From positions 62,001 through 126,000 of the forward strand of contig NZ_AUEY01000002.1 in the NCBI RefSeq assembly GCF_000426225.1: 64,000 bases of DNA, written 5' to 3'. This DNA is from Desulforegula conservatrix Mb1Pa (GTDB taxonomy: Bacteria; Desulfobacterota; Desulfobacteria; Desulfobacterales; Desulforegulaceae). Below, in pieces: positions 17,436 through 25,065 of this stretch. The notes under the pieces are model-generated. The model was not told the origin of the DNA and ran no database searches. It saw nothing but the letters and a program-made list of their open reading frames with translations. Both the position numbers and the translations under genes were made by a program. Numbering within the stretch: position 1 is the stretch's first letter; the number at the start of each line of letters is the position of its first letter.

Positions 17436-19346
17436 ATGAAACAGAATCTGGCCCGATCAGGAAATAATTGGATCTGGACATGTTCCTGCATATGGGAACA
17501 AAAGGTTAATGGAGATGATTACCTGTCTCGAATGTGTCAGCGGAGCATGAAGACGGTGTTTAGATTTCCAGGAATGCTGGGCATTCTTTTTATTGCCATG
17601 CTTCTGACCGCATCATCTACAGCCTTTGCAGCAGATACACCCCGCAGGCCCAACATTGTTCTGATTCTTGGCGATGACATGGGGTTCTCTGACATGGGCA
17701 TGTTTGGCAGCGAAATCAAGACACCCAACCTTGACTCGCTGGCAAAGGATGGCGTACGCTTTACGAATTTCTACACCCAGGCAAGTTGTTCCCCCACCAG
17801 GTCTTTGCTGCTGAGCGGCGTCGATACACATCAGAATGGACTGGGCAACATGGATGAGTGGACTGCTCCCAACCAGCGTGGTGTGGATGGATACGAAGGT
17901 TATCTGAATAATCGGGTGACAACGCTGCCTCAGCTGCTTAAAGACTCGGGATACCATACTTATATGGTCGGCAAATGGCATCTCGGCAAATCACCTGCAC
18001 AGATACCGGCTGCGCGTGGATTTGAGAGAGACTTCTCGCTGCTTGACGGCGCTGGAAGTTACTGGGACATGACAAATTTCACGGGTGCATCGCCACAGTC
18101 AGTATTCACAGAGGACGGACATTATCTGAATAAACTTCCCGATGATTACTATGCCACAAAGACATATACTGACAAGCTGATTGGATTCATCGATAATAAC
18201 CGTGCTGATGGAAAACCTTTTTTTGCCTATGTCTCCCACCAGGCACCGCACGATCCATATCATCTGCCGAAGGAATGGCGCTCTCGCCATGTCGGCGAGT
18301 ACGACATTGGCTGGGATGCGATTCGTCAGGCTCGACTGAAGAGACAGATAGGACTCGGCATCATGCCGAAGGATACACAGCTTGCCGAGAGAATGTGGTT
18401 TCTTCCCGATCCCATTGTGCTCGCTCCGGCCAGCAGGGCAATACTCGGCAAAAAGATGGAACTCTATGCAGGCATGATGGAAAACCTTGATTACCACATA
18501 GGTCGGCTCATCGATTATCTTAAAAAAACAGGCGAGTACGAGAATACGATCTTCATCGTTTTTGGCGATAACGGAGCAGAGGGGAACGACCTTTTCGCAC
18601 AGATAGCTGGTACGCCGGGCACCCGGGATTTTCTCTTCTCTGCCATAAACTGGTCACAGACTCATCCCAATGCATGGGGTGATCCGGGTTCATATGTCAG
18701 TTACGGCCCAATGTGGGCGCAAGTATCCATGACTCCATTCAGTCAGTACAAGGGGTGGCTCGCGGAAGGCGGAATCAGGAATGCTCTCATAGTAAGCGGA
18801 CCGGCAGTCAAACGGGCCAAAGGAAGTATCAATCATGGCATTATGCAGGTAGGCGACATCATGCCTACGCTGCTCGAAATCGCTGGAACCAGCTATCCTA
18901 AGACTTATGAGGGACGTGAGTTACCATTGCTCAACGGGAAATCATGGGCGCAGATGCTTGCAGGCAAGACCGAATCACCTCGCGTGGAGCAGGACTACCT
19001 CGCATGGGAAATATTCGGCAACCGTGCGGTTCGCCAGGGAAACTGGAAGCTGCGCTGGCAATACAAGCCTTTTGGCAAGGGCGAATGGGAACTTTTCAAT
19101 CTTGTGGCTGATCCGGCAGAGAGAAAGGATCTCGCAGCAGATCATCCTGACAAGGTGAAGTCGATGCTCTCGCTCTGGGAAAACTATGTACGGACGAATA
19201 ATGTTATTCTGCCGAATCGCTCCGTTTTTGAGACCCTGGAAGATAAACTTCCTCAGCGTGTTCCGGACGACGCTGGCTTCCCGCCGCTTATTTACAAAAA
19301 ACAGTTTATACCGCCAAAGGATATGGTTGCTGATCCAAAACCTTAG
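17436..19346 (+). CDS. Exported sulfatase (arylsulfatase family)
   Basis: A type I sulfatase that hydrolyses sulfate esters. The catalytic motif CSPTR is at residues 118-122; its Cys must be converted to formylglycine. Metal ligands are seen at GDDMGFSD (79-86), and further family motifs are VGKWHLG and FGDNGAEG. At 636 residues it also has the C-terminal sulfatase domain. AAAGGAG seven bases before the ATG at 17436 favours this start, but the signal peptide proper (MKTVFRFPGMLGILF..., cut after AFA) begins only at the Met at 17547, giving a 599-residue alternative. An anaerobe would need the radical-SAM maturase anSME; none is in the window. It is coupled to the cytochrome gene. Codon use is rich in CGN arginine. 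Confidence 0.93.
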   Translation: MKQNLARSGNNWIWTCSCIWEQKVNGDDYLSRMCQRSMKTVFRFPGMLGILFIAMLLTASSTAFAADTPRRPNIVLILGDDMGFSDMGMFGSEIKTPNLDSLAKDGVRFTNFYTQASCSPTRSLLLSGVDTHQNGLGNMDEWTAPNQRGVDGYEGYLNNRVTTLPQLLKDSGYHTYMVGKWHLGKSPAQIPAARGFERDFSLLDGAGSYWDMTNFTGASPQSVFTEDGHYLNKLPDDYYATKTYTDKLIGFIDNNRADGKPFFAYVSHQAPHDPYHLPKEWRSRHVGEYDIGWDAIRQARLKRQIGLGIMPKDTQLAERMWFLPDPIVLAPASRAILGKKMELYAGMMENLDYHIGRLIDYLKKTGEYENTIFIVFGDNGAEGNDLFAQIAGTPGTRDFLFSAINWSQTHPNAWGDPGSYVSYGPMWAQVSMTPFSQYKGWLAEGGIRNALIVSGPAVKRAKGSINHGIMQVGDIMPTLLEIAGTSYPKTYEGRELPLLNGKSWAQMLAGKTESPRVEQDYLAWEIFGNRAVRQGNWKLRWQYKPFGKGEWELFNLVADPAERKDLAADHPDKVKSMLSLWENYVRTNNVILPNRSVFETLEDKLPQRVPDDAGFPPLIYKKQFIPPKDMVADPKP

Positions 19347-19397
19347 AGTATTGCCAATTCGACAATTACTCAGATAATTAATAAGGAGGTCCATCTC

Positions 19398-20399
19398 ATG
19401 GAAAATAACGAAAGCCCGATTAAGCCGATTGCATGGTTACGTTTAACCGCCATAACGCTGCTTGCCATAGGCGTACTTTCCCCCATATATGTTCAGGCCC
19501 AGGCTCCGGCGCGCTTCTATTGGAAGACACTGTCAGGAGCAAGTGCTGTGCCGCTCATAGTCGAGTCTGTGAGCGGAAATACTAATCCGTTCGACTTTGC
19601 GCATACTGTGACTCCTGGAGCTAACTTCGATGCAACCTTGGCTTTGCCAGGGTTCGCATTTACCTTTCCTCTTTTCGATCACGCTGCCATGGCAGCAGTC
19701 ATAATGCCAATGGGTCGAATATCTGGTGATGTGACTGTGGCCGGAAAGACAACGAACCAATCAACCAACGGGTTCGGTGATCCTATGCTCGAAATAAACA
19801 TAAACATGATAGGGCCACCTGCGCAAATGAACATCCCCGATGCCCTGCGCTATGAACCTGGATTCTCTGTCGACCTGCTCGCCGACCTTGCAGCACCGAT
19901 CGGCGAATATGACAACAGCCAGCCGTTAAACCTGGGACAGAACCGCTGGTATGGACGCCTGGGAATGCCTGTCATCTGGCAGCTCGGATCCTGGGTTCCG
20001 GGTAGACGCACGACTCTGGAACTGCTGCCTGCGGTATGGCTTTTCGGAGACAACGATGACTATGTCGGACAAAAGATGGAGACTGATCCACTCTTCCAGT
20101 TGGACGCTCATATAACGCGCGATCTGACAGAGCGATTATGGGGAGCCATAGATGCCACCTGGTATAATGGCGGTGAAGCAAGCATTAATGGAATTTCAGG
20201 TGAAAAACTCGATAATTTTGGTATGGGACTTACGCTTGGTTATAGCGTCAACGAAAACATGAACCTAACCTTCGGTTATAAATCGACCATCAATGATGAC
20301 GCTCCTGATGATCTTCGCATGGATGTCTTCATGGTTTCCCTCACATTCGGATGGCACCCTCTTATTGAAGGCTCAAGGCGTCTGACAGGTGACAAATAG
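19398..20399 (+). CDS. Outer-membrane barrel of the MetA-pathway/phenol-degradation transporter family
   Basis: A signal peptide (cut after VQA, about residue 34) precedes a beta-rich protein of about 300 residues with alternating hydrophobic strands. Family features are PLIVESVSGNTNPFD, the ADLAAPIGEYDNSQPLNLGQNRW block and a C-terminal strand ending VSLTFGWHP. Members of this family are predicted outer-membrane channels for hydrophobic substrates. AAGGAGG lies eight bases before the ATG. It is 51 bp downstream of the sulfatase and shares its composition, so the cytochrome, sulfatase and barrel probably form one operon. A paralogue lies at 22559-23557. Which compound it would pass is unknown; a sulfated substrate or its product is an inference. 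Confidence 0.8.
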   Translation: MENNESPIKPIAWLRLTAITLLAIGVLSPIYVQAQAPARFYWKTLSGASAVPLIVESVSGNTNPFDFAHTVTPGANFDATLALPGFAFTFPLFDHAAMAAVIMPMGRISGDVTVAGKTTNQSTNGFGDPMLEININMIGPPAQMNIPDALRYEPGFSVDLLADLAAPIGEYDNSQPLNLGQNRWYGRLGMPVIWQLGSWVPGRRTTLELLPAVWLFGDNDDYVGQKMETDPLFQLDAHITRDLTERLWGAIDATWYNGGEASINGISGEKLDNFGMGLTLGYSVNENMNLTFGYKSTINDDAPDDLRMDVFMVSLTFGWHPLIEGSRRLTGDK

Positions 20400-20473
20400 G
20401 GATTATCCAGAAGTTTAGAATTATCGATTCTCTTATAGGCTCCGGCTTCTAAATATAGGCAAAGGAGGAAACA

Positions 20474-21817
20474 ATGAAATTTGTAATAATAGGCGGAGAC
20501 GCGGCAGGAATGAGCGCTGCAAGCCGTACAAAAAGAAGTAATCCGTCCATTGACGTGACTGTTCTTGAGCAAGGTGAAGACGTTTCATACAGCGCCTGCG
20601 GAATGCCTTACAATATTGCAGATCCTGACAGGGATATGGATGATCTTACAGTAAGACAGGCTGATGATTTCAAGACTCTTGGAATCAATCTGCTGACAGG
20701 CAGACGTGTCACGTCCATAGACCGTGAAGCTAAAACAGTTTCAGGAGTGACAAAAGGCGGAGCTGATTTCACGATTCCTTTTGACAAGCTTCTCATCGCT
20801 ACAGGAAGCAGCCCTGTTAAACCTGATCTTCCTGGCTTTGACCTTCCTGGTGTAATGGCTCTCAAAACACTTGAAGATGGCAGAAGGCTCAAAAATCATA
20901 TTCTTGAAAAAAATATCAAAAAGGCTGTGATACTCGGTATCGGATATATTGGACTTGAGATGGCGGAAGCCCTCAGGGAACTTGACATAGAAGTAAAGAT
21001 GATCAAAAGGAGCGGTGTTTTTCTGCCTTGGATGCCTCCTGAAATGGCCGCAGTCGTAAAGCAGGAAATCGATTTCAAGGGCGTTTTCACTAATTCAGGA
21101 TGCAATACAGAAAAAATTGAAATGTCGCCTGACGGAAAACTGCTGGCCATCTGTCCTAAAGAGACCTTTGAAGGCGATATGATTGTCATTGCCATAGGAG
21201 TGAGACCAAACAGTTCCATGGCAAAGGATGCAGGACTCGAGCTCGGCCCTGGAGGAGCAATTCTCGTAAACAGATTCATGCAGACATCAGATCCTGACAT
21301 TTACGCTGCTGGTGACTGCGCCACGGCATTTCATGTTCTTACAGGAAAGCCCACATGGATTGCCCTTGCTCTGACAGCCAACCGAGGCGGATGGACAGTT
21401 GCCGATCATGTTTGCGGGAAAGACGCTGATATGCCGGAAATTGCAGGAACTTCTGTTTTCAAGATATTCGAGCTTGTTGTTGCCAGAACCGGCTTTTCCA
21501 TTGAAGAGGCAAGGGCAGAAGGCTTTGATCCTGTTGAGGTAATGATAAAAACAAGGTCAAGGGCCCATTCATATCCTGGTGCCACGAGAATATGGACAAA
21601 TCTGGTGGCTGACAAAAAAACAGGAAAGCTCCTAGGCGGTGTCATGATAGGAAGAGAGGGCGTAGCCCACAGAATAAATTCCCTTGCAACAGCTCTTTAC
21701 GCAAAAATGACTGTCAAGGATCTTCAAAGATGCGATTTTGCCTATGCTCCGCCATTCGGGCCTGTATGGGACCCTCTTCTGACGGCTGCAAACCAGCTGC
21801 TGAAAAAATTGGACTGA
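20474..21817 (+). CDS. CoA-disulfide-reductase-like FAD/NAD(P) oxidoreductase
   Basis: A pyridine-nucleotide disulfide oxidoreductase of 447 residues. The N-terminal FAD-binding loop is VIIGGDAAGMSAASR, and the single redox cysteine is C42 in SYSACGMPY, as in CoA-disulfide reductase, NADH oxidase and NADH-dependent persulfide reductase. The second nucleotide-binding loop is AVILGIGYIGLEMAEAL, and the FAD-contact motif is DIYAAGDCA. It lacks the C-terminal rhodanese domain found in persulfide reductases. The function is thiol/disulfide or polysulfide reduction, not resolvable by sequence alone. A strong AGGAGG precedes the ATG. Composition returns to the host type, so it may not belong to the preceding block. 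Confidence 0.88.
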   Translation: MKFVIIGGDAAGMSAASRTKRSNPSIDVTVLEQGEDVSYSACGMPYNIADPDRDMDDLTVRQADDFKTLGINLLTGRRVTSIDREAKTVSGVTKGGADFTIPFDKLLIATGSSPVKPDLPGFDLPGVMALKTLEDGRRLKNHILEKNIKKAVILGIGYIGLEMAEALRELDIEVKMIKRSGVFLPWMPPEMAAVVKQEIDFKGVFTNSGCNTEKIEMSPDGKLLAICPKETFEGDMIVIAIGVRPNSSMAKDAGLELGPGGAILVNRFMQTSDPDIYAAGDCATAFHVLTGKPTWIALALTANRGGWTVADHVCGKDADMPEIAGTSVFKIFELVVARTGFSIEEARAEGFDPVEVMIKTRSRAHSYPGATRIWTNLVADKKTGKLLGGVMIGREGVAHRINSLATALYAKMTVKDLQRCDFAYAPPFGPVWDPLLTAANQLLKKLD

Positions 21818-22088
21818 TATTTAACGTTTGTCCGTAATCCGACGTCAGGAATTTGGATTTATGATTGATGTAGGCAGACCAATATTTCAAAAACATTCGA
21901 TCATAAATCTAAAATTGTAAATTTCTCAGATCGCTTTTTTAGAGATTTATTTATGTAGTATATCAAGCATAAGTATGGCGGGATGAAAATCCCGCCATAT
22001 CACCAAGCATGTTTTTCTTGTTTTCAATACCCTTGCCGTATTACACTTTGCTAAAAGTCATTTCTTTTAAACAAAGGAAACAAAAACC
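21818..22088. other. Intergenic region with half repeat and strong hairpin
   Basis: Contains TTTGTCCGTAATCCGACGTC (half of the GTCGGATTA repeat, 21824-21849). It also has an imperfect inverted pair around GATTTATGATTGA (21855-21867) and TCGATCATAAATC (21898-21910), and a very stable hairpin at 21974-21999. No gene was seen. Confidence 0.55.
21974..21999. other. Perfect 11-bp hairpin with GAAA loop
   Basis: TATGGCGGGAT and ATCCCGCCATA pair completely around a GAAA tetraloop. There is no T run on the plus strand, so it is not a classic terminator. It could still stop transcription from the flavoprotein gene or act as an mRNA-stabilising or regulatory element about 90 nt before the lipoprotein gene. 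Confidence 0.6.
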
Positions 22089-22538
22089 ATGAAAATCCGC
22101 CTCCTGACTTTTATGGCCATACTCCCAATACTATTTTTAATAGGATGCGACAGCGTCACAAGATGCGCCATAAATGCATACGAGATGACAATATATACTG
22201 ACAGGCTTCCGGTTGCTGATGTTGGGGTATATTACAGGGCTGAAATTACGGCTGGAATAGATCACAATCCCAATGACGATCTCTATGATTACGAATTTTC
22301 CTATGACGGATATCTGCCTGACGGACTCTATATCTCAGAAACTGACCGTGAACTCATAATTTCAGGAGTTCCAAAGGAGGGTGGTACTTTTAATCTTAAT
22401 GTGTCTGTTACATCACACAGTCTTATGGATGAGGCCCTTGAAGAAGAGTATCATAATGGTTTCACATGCATAGATTATAAGGACAAGCAATCATTTGCCC
22501 TTATTGTCATGGGTGAAGAGCCTGGCAGTCAGCAGTAA
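22089..22538 (+). CDS. Small lipoprotein with one putative Ig-like domain
   Basis: 149 residues. The signal peptide ends in a lipobox (FLIGC, Cys20), so it is a lipid-anchored envelope protein. The mature part holds a segment like the cadherin-type putative Ig domain (LPDGLYISETDRELIISGVPKEGGTFNLNVSVT), the usual mark of the He_PIG family. No catalytic residues are seen. It is convergent with the barrel gene that follows, 20 bp between stops. Function unknown. Confidence 0.8.
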   Translation: MKIRLLTFMAILPILFLIGCDSVTRCAINAYEMTIYTDRLPVADVGVYYRAEITAGIDHNPNDDLYDYEFSYDGYLPDGLYISETDRELIISGVPKEGGTFNLNVSVTSHSLMDEALEEEYHNGFTCIDYKDKQSFALIVMGEEPGSQQ

Positions 22539-22558
22539 ACCCGATTGCTCGCAAAAGC

Positions 22559-23557
22559 TTACAAACCGCTTCCCCAGCGATACTGCCAGACAACTCCGCC
22601 AAGGTTGTAGTCATTGCCGGAATGTGTGTAAATTGCGGTGCTTGCATAAAGCTTGATCGAGTTGTTCTTGTTAACAGGCAAGGCGAGAGTGGCTCCGAGG
22701 CGCGAATTGTCAAGCGAATCATTCTTGTCAATCTTGTCCACAGTAGTCTGGCCGCCAAAATCATAGGTTCCGCTTAAGGCACCCCATATACCTTTACCAA
22801 AAAGATATGTTGCATGAAGCTGGGTTGTGCAAACCGGATCCTGATCAAGTGTTTTACCACCGAAAAAATTGTCATTCCTGGTAAAAAAGAGAACTCCTGT
22901 GGAAAGCTCAAGGGTAACAGGCCCAAATGCCTTGGATATTCCTATGTCTGGTTTGAAATACCAACGGTTGTTTCCTATATTGACAAGCTTTTCAGATTCA
23001 TAGTCACCAAGAGGCGCGGACACTTGAAGACTGGTTCCAATAATTAAATCCTGCTGATAATTGGCAAAATCTTTAAGTGACAGAGCAGGGGAGCCGAGTA
23101 AATTGACAGAAAAACGAAACCTCGGATCATTGAACCCGGAAACATTTCGTTCTCTTGGTTCCTCATTGACCATAGCGGTTCCTGACAGATCCGAATAAGG
23201 CACTATAATGTCAATTTTTCCTGATTTGCCCAAAATATCCAGAGACCTCGCATAAGCAAGGATTCCTGTATGCATTTCGATTTCTGCGTCCTTGAGAGGA
23301 GACGAAGCATCTGTTGACAGACCTCCTTCCGAATAAGCATAACCGGCAATGAGAAAATTAATTCCAACAGGAGTATTGACGTAGCTTCTTGGTTCAATCT
23401 CTCCGGCATGGACCTTGACATCCATTAGTATCAGGGCAACAATGAAGAAACCTACAAAAACAATCTTATTCGCTTTCTGAGGATTGGCTTGGACAAAAAA
23501 ACGAGGCGGATAAAGAAAAAAGCCAAACTTCATTATGTTGCGATTTAAACTAAGCAT
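22559..23557 (-). CDS. Outer-membrane barrel of the MetA-pathway family (paralogue)
   Basis: A predicted outer-membrane beta-barrel related to the protein at 19398-20399: the block SAPLGDYESEKLVNIGNNRWYF matches APIGEYDNSQPLNLGQNRWYG there. A hydrophobic segment IVFVGFFIVALILMDVKVHA near residue 35-55 serves as signal peptide, preceded by a long basic n-region. The start is uncertain; ATG at 23557 and 23533 are both possible and neither has a strong Shine-Dalgarno, and the frame extends to a TTG at 23599. The C-terminus ends in a barrel strand. It is likely monocistronic and convergent with the lipoprotein gene. Substrate unknown. Confidence 0.75.
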   Translation of the reverse strand: MLSLNRNIMKFGFFLYPPRFFVQANPQKANKIVFVGFFIVALILMDVKVHAGEIEPRSYVNTPVGINFLIAGYAYSEGGLSTDASSPLKDAEIEMHTGILAYARSLDILGKSGKIDIIVPYSDLSGTAMVNEEPRERNVSGFNDPRFRFSVNLLGSPALSLKDFANYQQDLIIGTSLQVSAPLGDYESEKLVNIGNNRWYFKPDIGISKAFGPVTLELSTGVLFFTRNDNFFGGKTLDQDPVCTTQLHATYLFGKGIWGALSGTYDFGGQTTVDKIDKNDSLDNSRLGATLALPVNKNNSIKLYASTAIYTHSGNDYNLGGVVWQYRWGSGL

Positions 23558-23772
23558 TATAAATTTCCATTCCTGTCTGGACAAAGCATAGAGTCTCAAT
23601 ATATAAAATATATCAATAATTGCGGCGGCATTAAGTATATTATTTGATAAGCAATTTACAGTAAGATAATCCTCAGAAGCAAGCCAAAAAAGGCGTAAAA
23701 CAAGTTAAATGCTACTTCTTTAATAATACCTTTTCTTTTTCTGATTCTTTAAACAAAATACAGGGGATAATC

Positions 23773-24060
23773 ATGAATAAACACGAATGGCGCGAGCTAC
23801 TGAGCCTTGCTCCGGCTGACATTCTGCTATGGGCTGCAAGTGGTTGCCTCATAGGAATGAAATTTATCAATGATCCTGTAAAGGACTCAATCCTTGCTGC
23901 GGCGGCGGTTATTCTGGCTATAGCCTCCTGTTTCGTTGGAATGAAAAACGACGAGAGGGTTTCTAAACTGACAAACAGACTTAAAAAAATATCATATCCG
24001 GTCTGTCTTATTGTTGTCATCCTCATCATTTTTCTTAATTTTCTGAAATGGAATTTCTAA
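23773..24060 (+). CDS. Small integral membrane protein, unknown
   Basis: 95 residues with three predicted membrane helices (about 13-31, 37-56 and 74-92) and short charged loops. I do not recognise a family. GGGG six bases before the ATG supports translation. It lies 24 bp before the ferredoxin-nitroreductase gene, so the two are probably co-transcribed; it could be a membrane anchor for that protein (inference). Confidence 0.65.
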   Translation: MNKHEWRELLSLAPADILLWAASGCLIGMKFINDPVKDSILAAAAVILAIASCFVGMKNDERVSKLTNRLKKISYPVCLIVVILIIFLNFLKWNF

Positions 24061-24084
24061 GAGTCTAAATAAAGGATCTGAATA

Positions 24085-25005
24085 ATGGCAATACCAACAT
24101 CAAGAACGTCAGAAAATGCCATTATTACAGTAGATACGACTTTATGTAAGGGATGCGCTCTTTGCATAGAAGTATGCAAGGATTTCAGCCTTGTACTTAA
24201 AGATAAAAAAGCCTGTGTTTCAGATAATCCCGTTTTCGGATGCATGGCCTGCGGACACTGCATGGCTATATGCCCAGAAGGAGCCATAAAAATTTCGGGC
24301 CGATGCATGTCTACGGATGACCTCTTTGATCTCTGTGACGCAAAAAACGCAGCAGGATTTGATTCTTTATTCGGTCTGCTCCAAAAAAGAAGAAGCATAA
24401 GAGAGTTCAGGGATATTCCAGTTGAAAAAGAGATTATAGAAAAGGTTCTTTCTGCAGCAAAAACAGCTCCTATGGGTCTTCCTCCATCCGATGTAAACGT
24501 GCTTGTCTTTGATTCAAAGGAAAAGATCAGAGCATTTGCCGAAGATTTCTGCCGATATCTTGAAGGCATGAAATGGCTTGTTTCGGATTGGTTTCTGAAT
24601 ATTATGAAACCATTCTGGGGAAAAGAAAACGACGAACTTTTCAGAGGCTTTGTAAAGCCATGTATAGAAATATACACAGAGAAAATGAAACAGGGCGTTA
24701 ATGTTGTTAACTACGATGCACCGGCTGCTATGTATTTTTACGGTTCTCAATATTGTGATCCTGCGGATCCGATAGTTGCCGCCACTTACGCCATGATCGC
24801 GGCAGAGTCTCTTGGACTTGGAACATGCATGCTTGGCGCTGTTCATCCCATGATTCAAAACGGAAGAAGAGCAGCAAAATTCAGGAAACGTAACGGGATA
24901 AGATCAAAAAGCAGGGAAGGACTGTTTGTTATCATGGGTTATCCTTCAGTGAAGTACCGAAAAGGAATAAAACGCTCATTTGCGAATATAGATTTTGCAA
25001 AATAA
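24085..25005 (+). CDS. Ferredoxin-nitroreductase fusion protein
   Basis: 306 residues in two domains. Residues 15-80 hold two 4Fe-4S motifs, CKGCALCIEVCK and CMACGHCMAICPEGA. From about 95 onward is a nitroreductase FMN domain with KRRSIREFRDIPVEK at its start, AESLGLGTCMLGAV near 245 and the closing MGYPSVKYRKG motif. Electrons probably pass from a reduced ferredoxin-type donor through the clusters to FMN. Such fusions are common in anaerobes, where they take the place of NAD(P)H-dependent enzymes; the substrate is unknown. AAGGA precedes the ATG. A strong terminator follows directly. Confidence 0.9.
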   Translation: MAIPTSRTSENAIITVDTTLCKGCALCIEVCKDFSLVLKDKKACVSDNPVFGCMACGHCMAICPEGAIKISGRCMSTDDLFDLCDAKNAAGFDSLFGLLQKRRSIREFRDIPVEKEIIEKVLSAAKTAPMGLPPSDVNVLVFDSKEKIRAFAEDFCRYLEGMKWLVSDWFLNIMKPFWGKENDELFRGFVKPCIEIYTEKMKQGVNVVNYDAPAAMYFYGSQYCDPADPIVAATYAMIAAESLGLGTCMLGAVHPMIQNGRRAAKFRKRNGIRSKSREGLFVIMGYPSVKYRKGIKRSFANIDFAK

Positions 25006-25036
25006 AAGCGGGGAATTTTTTCAAAATTCCCCGCTT
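25006..25036. terminator. Bidirectional rho-independent terminator
   Basis: A perfect 14-bp stem (AAGCGGGGAATTTT / AAAATTCCCCGCTT) with a 3-nt loop. It lies between the convergent ferredoxin-nitroreductase gene and the RND efflux operon. Confidence 0.85.
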
Positions 25037-25065
25037 AGTCTTAAAACTTATTATTTAAACAACTA

